NCBI GenBank assembly: GCA_002733575.1
Contig: NVWB01000178.1
Span: 1 to 34,315 of the forward strand
DNA: 34,315 bases
Reading direction: 5' to 3'
Origin: Blastopirellula sp.
GTDB taxonomy: Bacteria > Planctomycetota > Planctomycetia > Pirellulales > Pirellulaceae
Shown here: one piece after another, positions 32,861-34,315 of the stretch
How positions within the stretch are numbered: the stretch's first letter is position 1
Layout of the letters: every line of letters starts with the position of its first letter
Notes under the pieces: model-generated
Databases searched by the model: none
Told to the model about the DNA's origin: nothing
The model's input: the letters and a program-made list of their open reading frames with translations, nothing else
Position numbers and translations under genes: made by a program

Positions 32861-34315
32861 ATGACGATGAACTCGTATCTTCTTGCCATAGGTTTCTCAA
32901 CGCTTATTCTCTCTGTAAGTGTGCAGGCGGTAGAGCCAGTATCTGCCAGTCATTTTGCAGATCAAGTTCGCCCCGTGTTGATGCAATACTGTGGCAAATG
33001 CCATGCGCCGGATGACCCTGAAAATGATGTCAATTTTTTATCCGCATTAAAGAATGAAGACCTGCCACTTCAGCGTACTTTATGGATGAGCGTGGTGGTC
33101 CAGTTACGCAACCGCACAATGCCACCTGCCAAAGAGGAACAACCGAACGAACAAAATCGCTTGGAGATTGCCAATTGGGTTGAAACCTATCTTAGGGCAA
33201 CCGCTTGCAGCGATGGCCCGTATGCCGGAATGGTCACCCCACGGCGTTTGAATGGCCACGAGTTTGACAACACCGTGCGAGATTTAATCGGGCTTGATCT
33301 CCCCTTCTCAGATTCATTTCCGGTCGATGGTTCAGGCGGAGAAGGATTTGACAACAATGGCGAAACCCTATTTCTTCCGCCGCTGTTGATGGAACGTTAT
33401 CTAGAAGTTGCCGACAACATTCTTAATCAAGCGGTGATCACGCCAATACTCAACGAAACCCTAAAGTCGGATGATTTTTCGCCCAAAACAATTGACAAAG
33501 AAACAGGGCACATTTCTCTTGCAACAGGTAAAAAGATCACCACTTTAATTCAAGTTCATACGACCGCCGATTATCAAGTGCGGATTCAAGCAGGCAATCA
33601 ATCAAAACAGCCAGCGAAACTGGTTTTACTGATCGATGGCATCGCCGCGCATCGGTTCTCGTTAAAAGCAGAGAAAAACTCCGAATCTAAAAAACTCGGC
33701 GCACATGAAACCATGGTGCGTCTATCTCGCGGACTCCATGCGTTGTCGCTGCAAGTTAATGGCGAAAAAAGTTCAGTCGCTATCAAAGAGCTTCAACTTC
33801 AAGAGAATCGTGGATCGATCACACAAACCAAACAAGCCATTCACGACCATGTTTTTGACGCGGGGAAAAACCAGCAGACCATCAATCCTCGTTCTGCCGC
33901 TACCGAAGTAATTCGCAACTTTGCAGAGCGAGCTTATCGGCGTCCGCTTGCAAACGAAGAACTACAAAAACTGATGACTCTCTACGATAGAGCCCAACGG
34001 CGAGGTGACCCGTATGAAGAGTGCGTGAAACTGGCCCTCAAAGCGACACTGGTTTCTCACCATTTTTTATTCCGCATAGAACGTGAACCGCAGCAGCCCG
34101 GCATGCAGCCCCTAGCCGATCATGAACTGGCAACACGGTTATCTTATTTCCTATGGTCGACGATGCCTGATGAGGAACTATTGCGTTTGGCCGACCAAGG
34201 TAAACTGCACAAAGACAAAGTTTTGCTGGCCCAAGTCAAGCGAATGATTGCCGACGAAAAAGCGTGGGCGTTTGCTGAAAACTTTACCGGGCAGTGGCTC
34301 GGCACGCGAGAATTA
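32861..34315 (+). CDS. DUF1587/DUF1592/DUF1595 planctomycete cytochrome-like protein (5' part)
   Basis: The frame opens at ATG 32861 (or 32867) and stays open for 485 codons to the window end. A signal peptide (LLAIGFSTLILSVSVQAVEP) precedes a PSD1-type haem motif, VLMQYCGKCHAPD (CxxCH). RRLNGHEFDNTVRDLIGLDL marks DUF1587. FAERAYRRPLANEELQKLM with TLVSHHFLFRIEREP marks DUF1595, and LATRLSYFLWSTMPDEELL with FAENFTGQWLG marks the start of DUF1592. These multi-domain secreted proteins of about 750-850 aa are typical of Planctomycetota and are usually followed by a DUF1552 gene. They are thought to be periplasmic and to bind haem; the substrate is unknown. The rest lies beyond the window. Confidence 0.92.
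   Translation, partial: MTMNSYLLAIGFSTLILSVSVQAVEPVSASHFADQVRPVLMQYCGKCHAPDDPENDVNFLSALKNEDLPLQRTLWMSVVVQLRNRTMPPAKEEQPNEQNRLEIANWVETYLRATACSDGPYAGMVTPRRLNGHEFDNTVRDLIGLDLPFSDSFPVDGSGGEGFDNNGETLFLPPLLMERYLEVADNILNQAVITPILNETLKSDDFSPKTIDKETGHISLATGKKITTLIQVHTTADYQVRIQAGNQSKQPAKLVLLIDGIAAHRFSLKAEKNSESKKLGAHETMVRLSRGLHALSLQVNGEKSSVAIKELQLQENRGSITQTKQAIHDHVFDAGKNQQTINPRSAATEVIRNFAERAYRRPLANEELQKLMTLYDRAQRRGDPYEECVKLALKATLVSHHFLFRIEREPQQPGMQPLADHELATRLSYFLWSTMPDEELLRLADQGKLHKDKVLLAQVKRMIADEKAWAFAENFTGQWLGTREL

Noticed and set aside
1..34315. CRISPR arrays, tRNA and rRNA genes
   Set aside because: No regularly spaced short repeats, cloverleaf or conserved rRNA sequence was seen on either strand.

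Overview
The window looks like a stretch of chromosome from a member of the Planctomycetota. The evidence is the gene content: a DUF1559 pilin-like secretory protein paired with a small carrier-type lipoprotein, a DUF1587/DUF1592/DUF1595 protein with a CxxCH haem motif, a formylglycine-type sulfatase with a signal peptide, an LRR fragment protein, a PEGA lipoprotein, and several large conserved proteins of unknown role. There is no rRNA, no tRNA, no CRISPR array and no complete transposase gene. I saw no plasmid or phage hallmark.

Layout. 1-3.1 kb: surface/secreted proteins (lipoprotein, DUF1559, a beta-propeller protein) ending in a strong bidirectional terminator. 3.2-6.7 kb: one 1161-residue protein whose motif spacing suggests a pyrophosphate-type PEP carboxykinase. 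7.3-11.9 kb: a leftward cluster of sulfatase, LplT-like MFS transporter, SIS-domain sugar-phosphate isomerase and ROK sugar kinase. 12-14.7 kb: small hypothetical, mostly membrane, genes separated by three same-orientation copies of a CACAGAG-type repeat. 15-16.9 kb: a NagB-LmbE fusion, which together with ROK, SIS and sulfatase points to (sulfated) amino-sugar use. 17.8-18.75 kb: a deoxyhypusine-synthase-like enzyme with its active-site lysine. 18.77-20.82 kb: a repeat-dense island with two small orphan genes, each joint marked by an inverted repeat built on a GGGTG-headed palindrome. 20.9-24.5 kb: PEGA lipoprotein, PP2C phosphatase, LptF/LptG-type permease. 24.8-27.8 kb: histidine kinase overlapping a sigma-54 response regulator. 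28.4-31.3 kb: an mlaE-mlaF-mlaD lipid transport operon. 31.5-32.7 kb: a divergent Rrf2 regulator / protoglobin pair with two clean palindromes in the shared promoter. 32.9 kb to the end: the 5' part of a DUF1587/1592 cytochrome-like protein that runs off the window.

Themes. Envelope lipid handling recurs (LplT-like MFS, LptF/G-type permease, Mla operon). Amino-sugar metabolism recurs (ROK, SIS, NagB-LmbE, sulfatase). The intergenic space is unusually rich in dispersed repeats: a ~300-bp repeat present twice 21 kb apart, REP-like palindromes sharing a GGGTG head, and three paired-end (doublet) elements. The best candidates for something new are the 18.77-20.82 kb repeat/cassette island, the putative PPi-PEPCK, and the Rrf2-protoglobin switch. 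All assignments are by eye from motifs; no database search was run.
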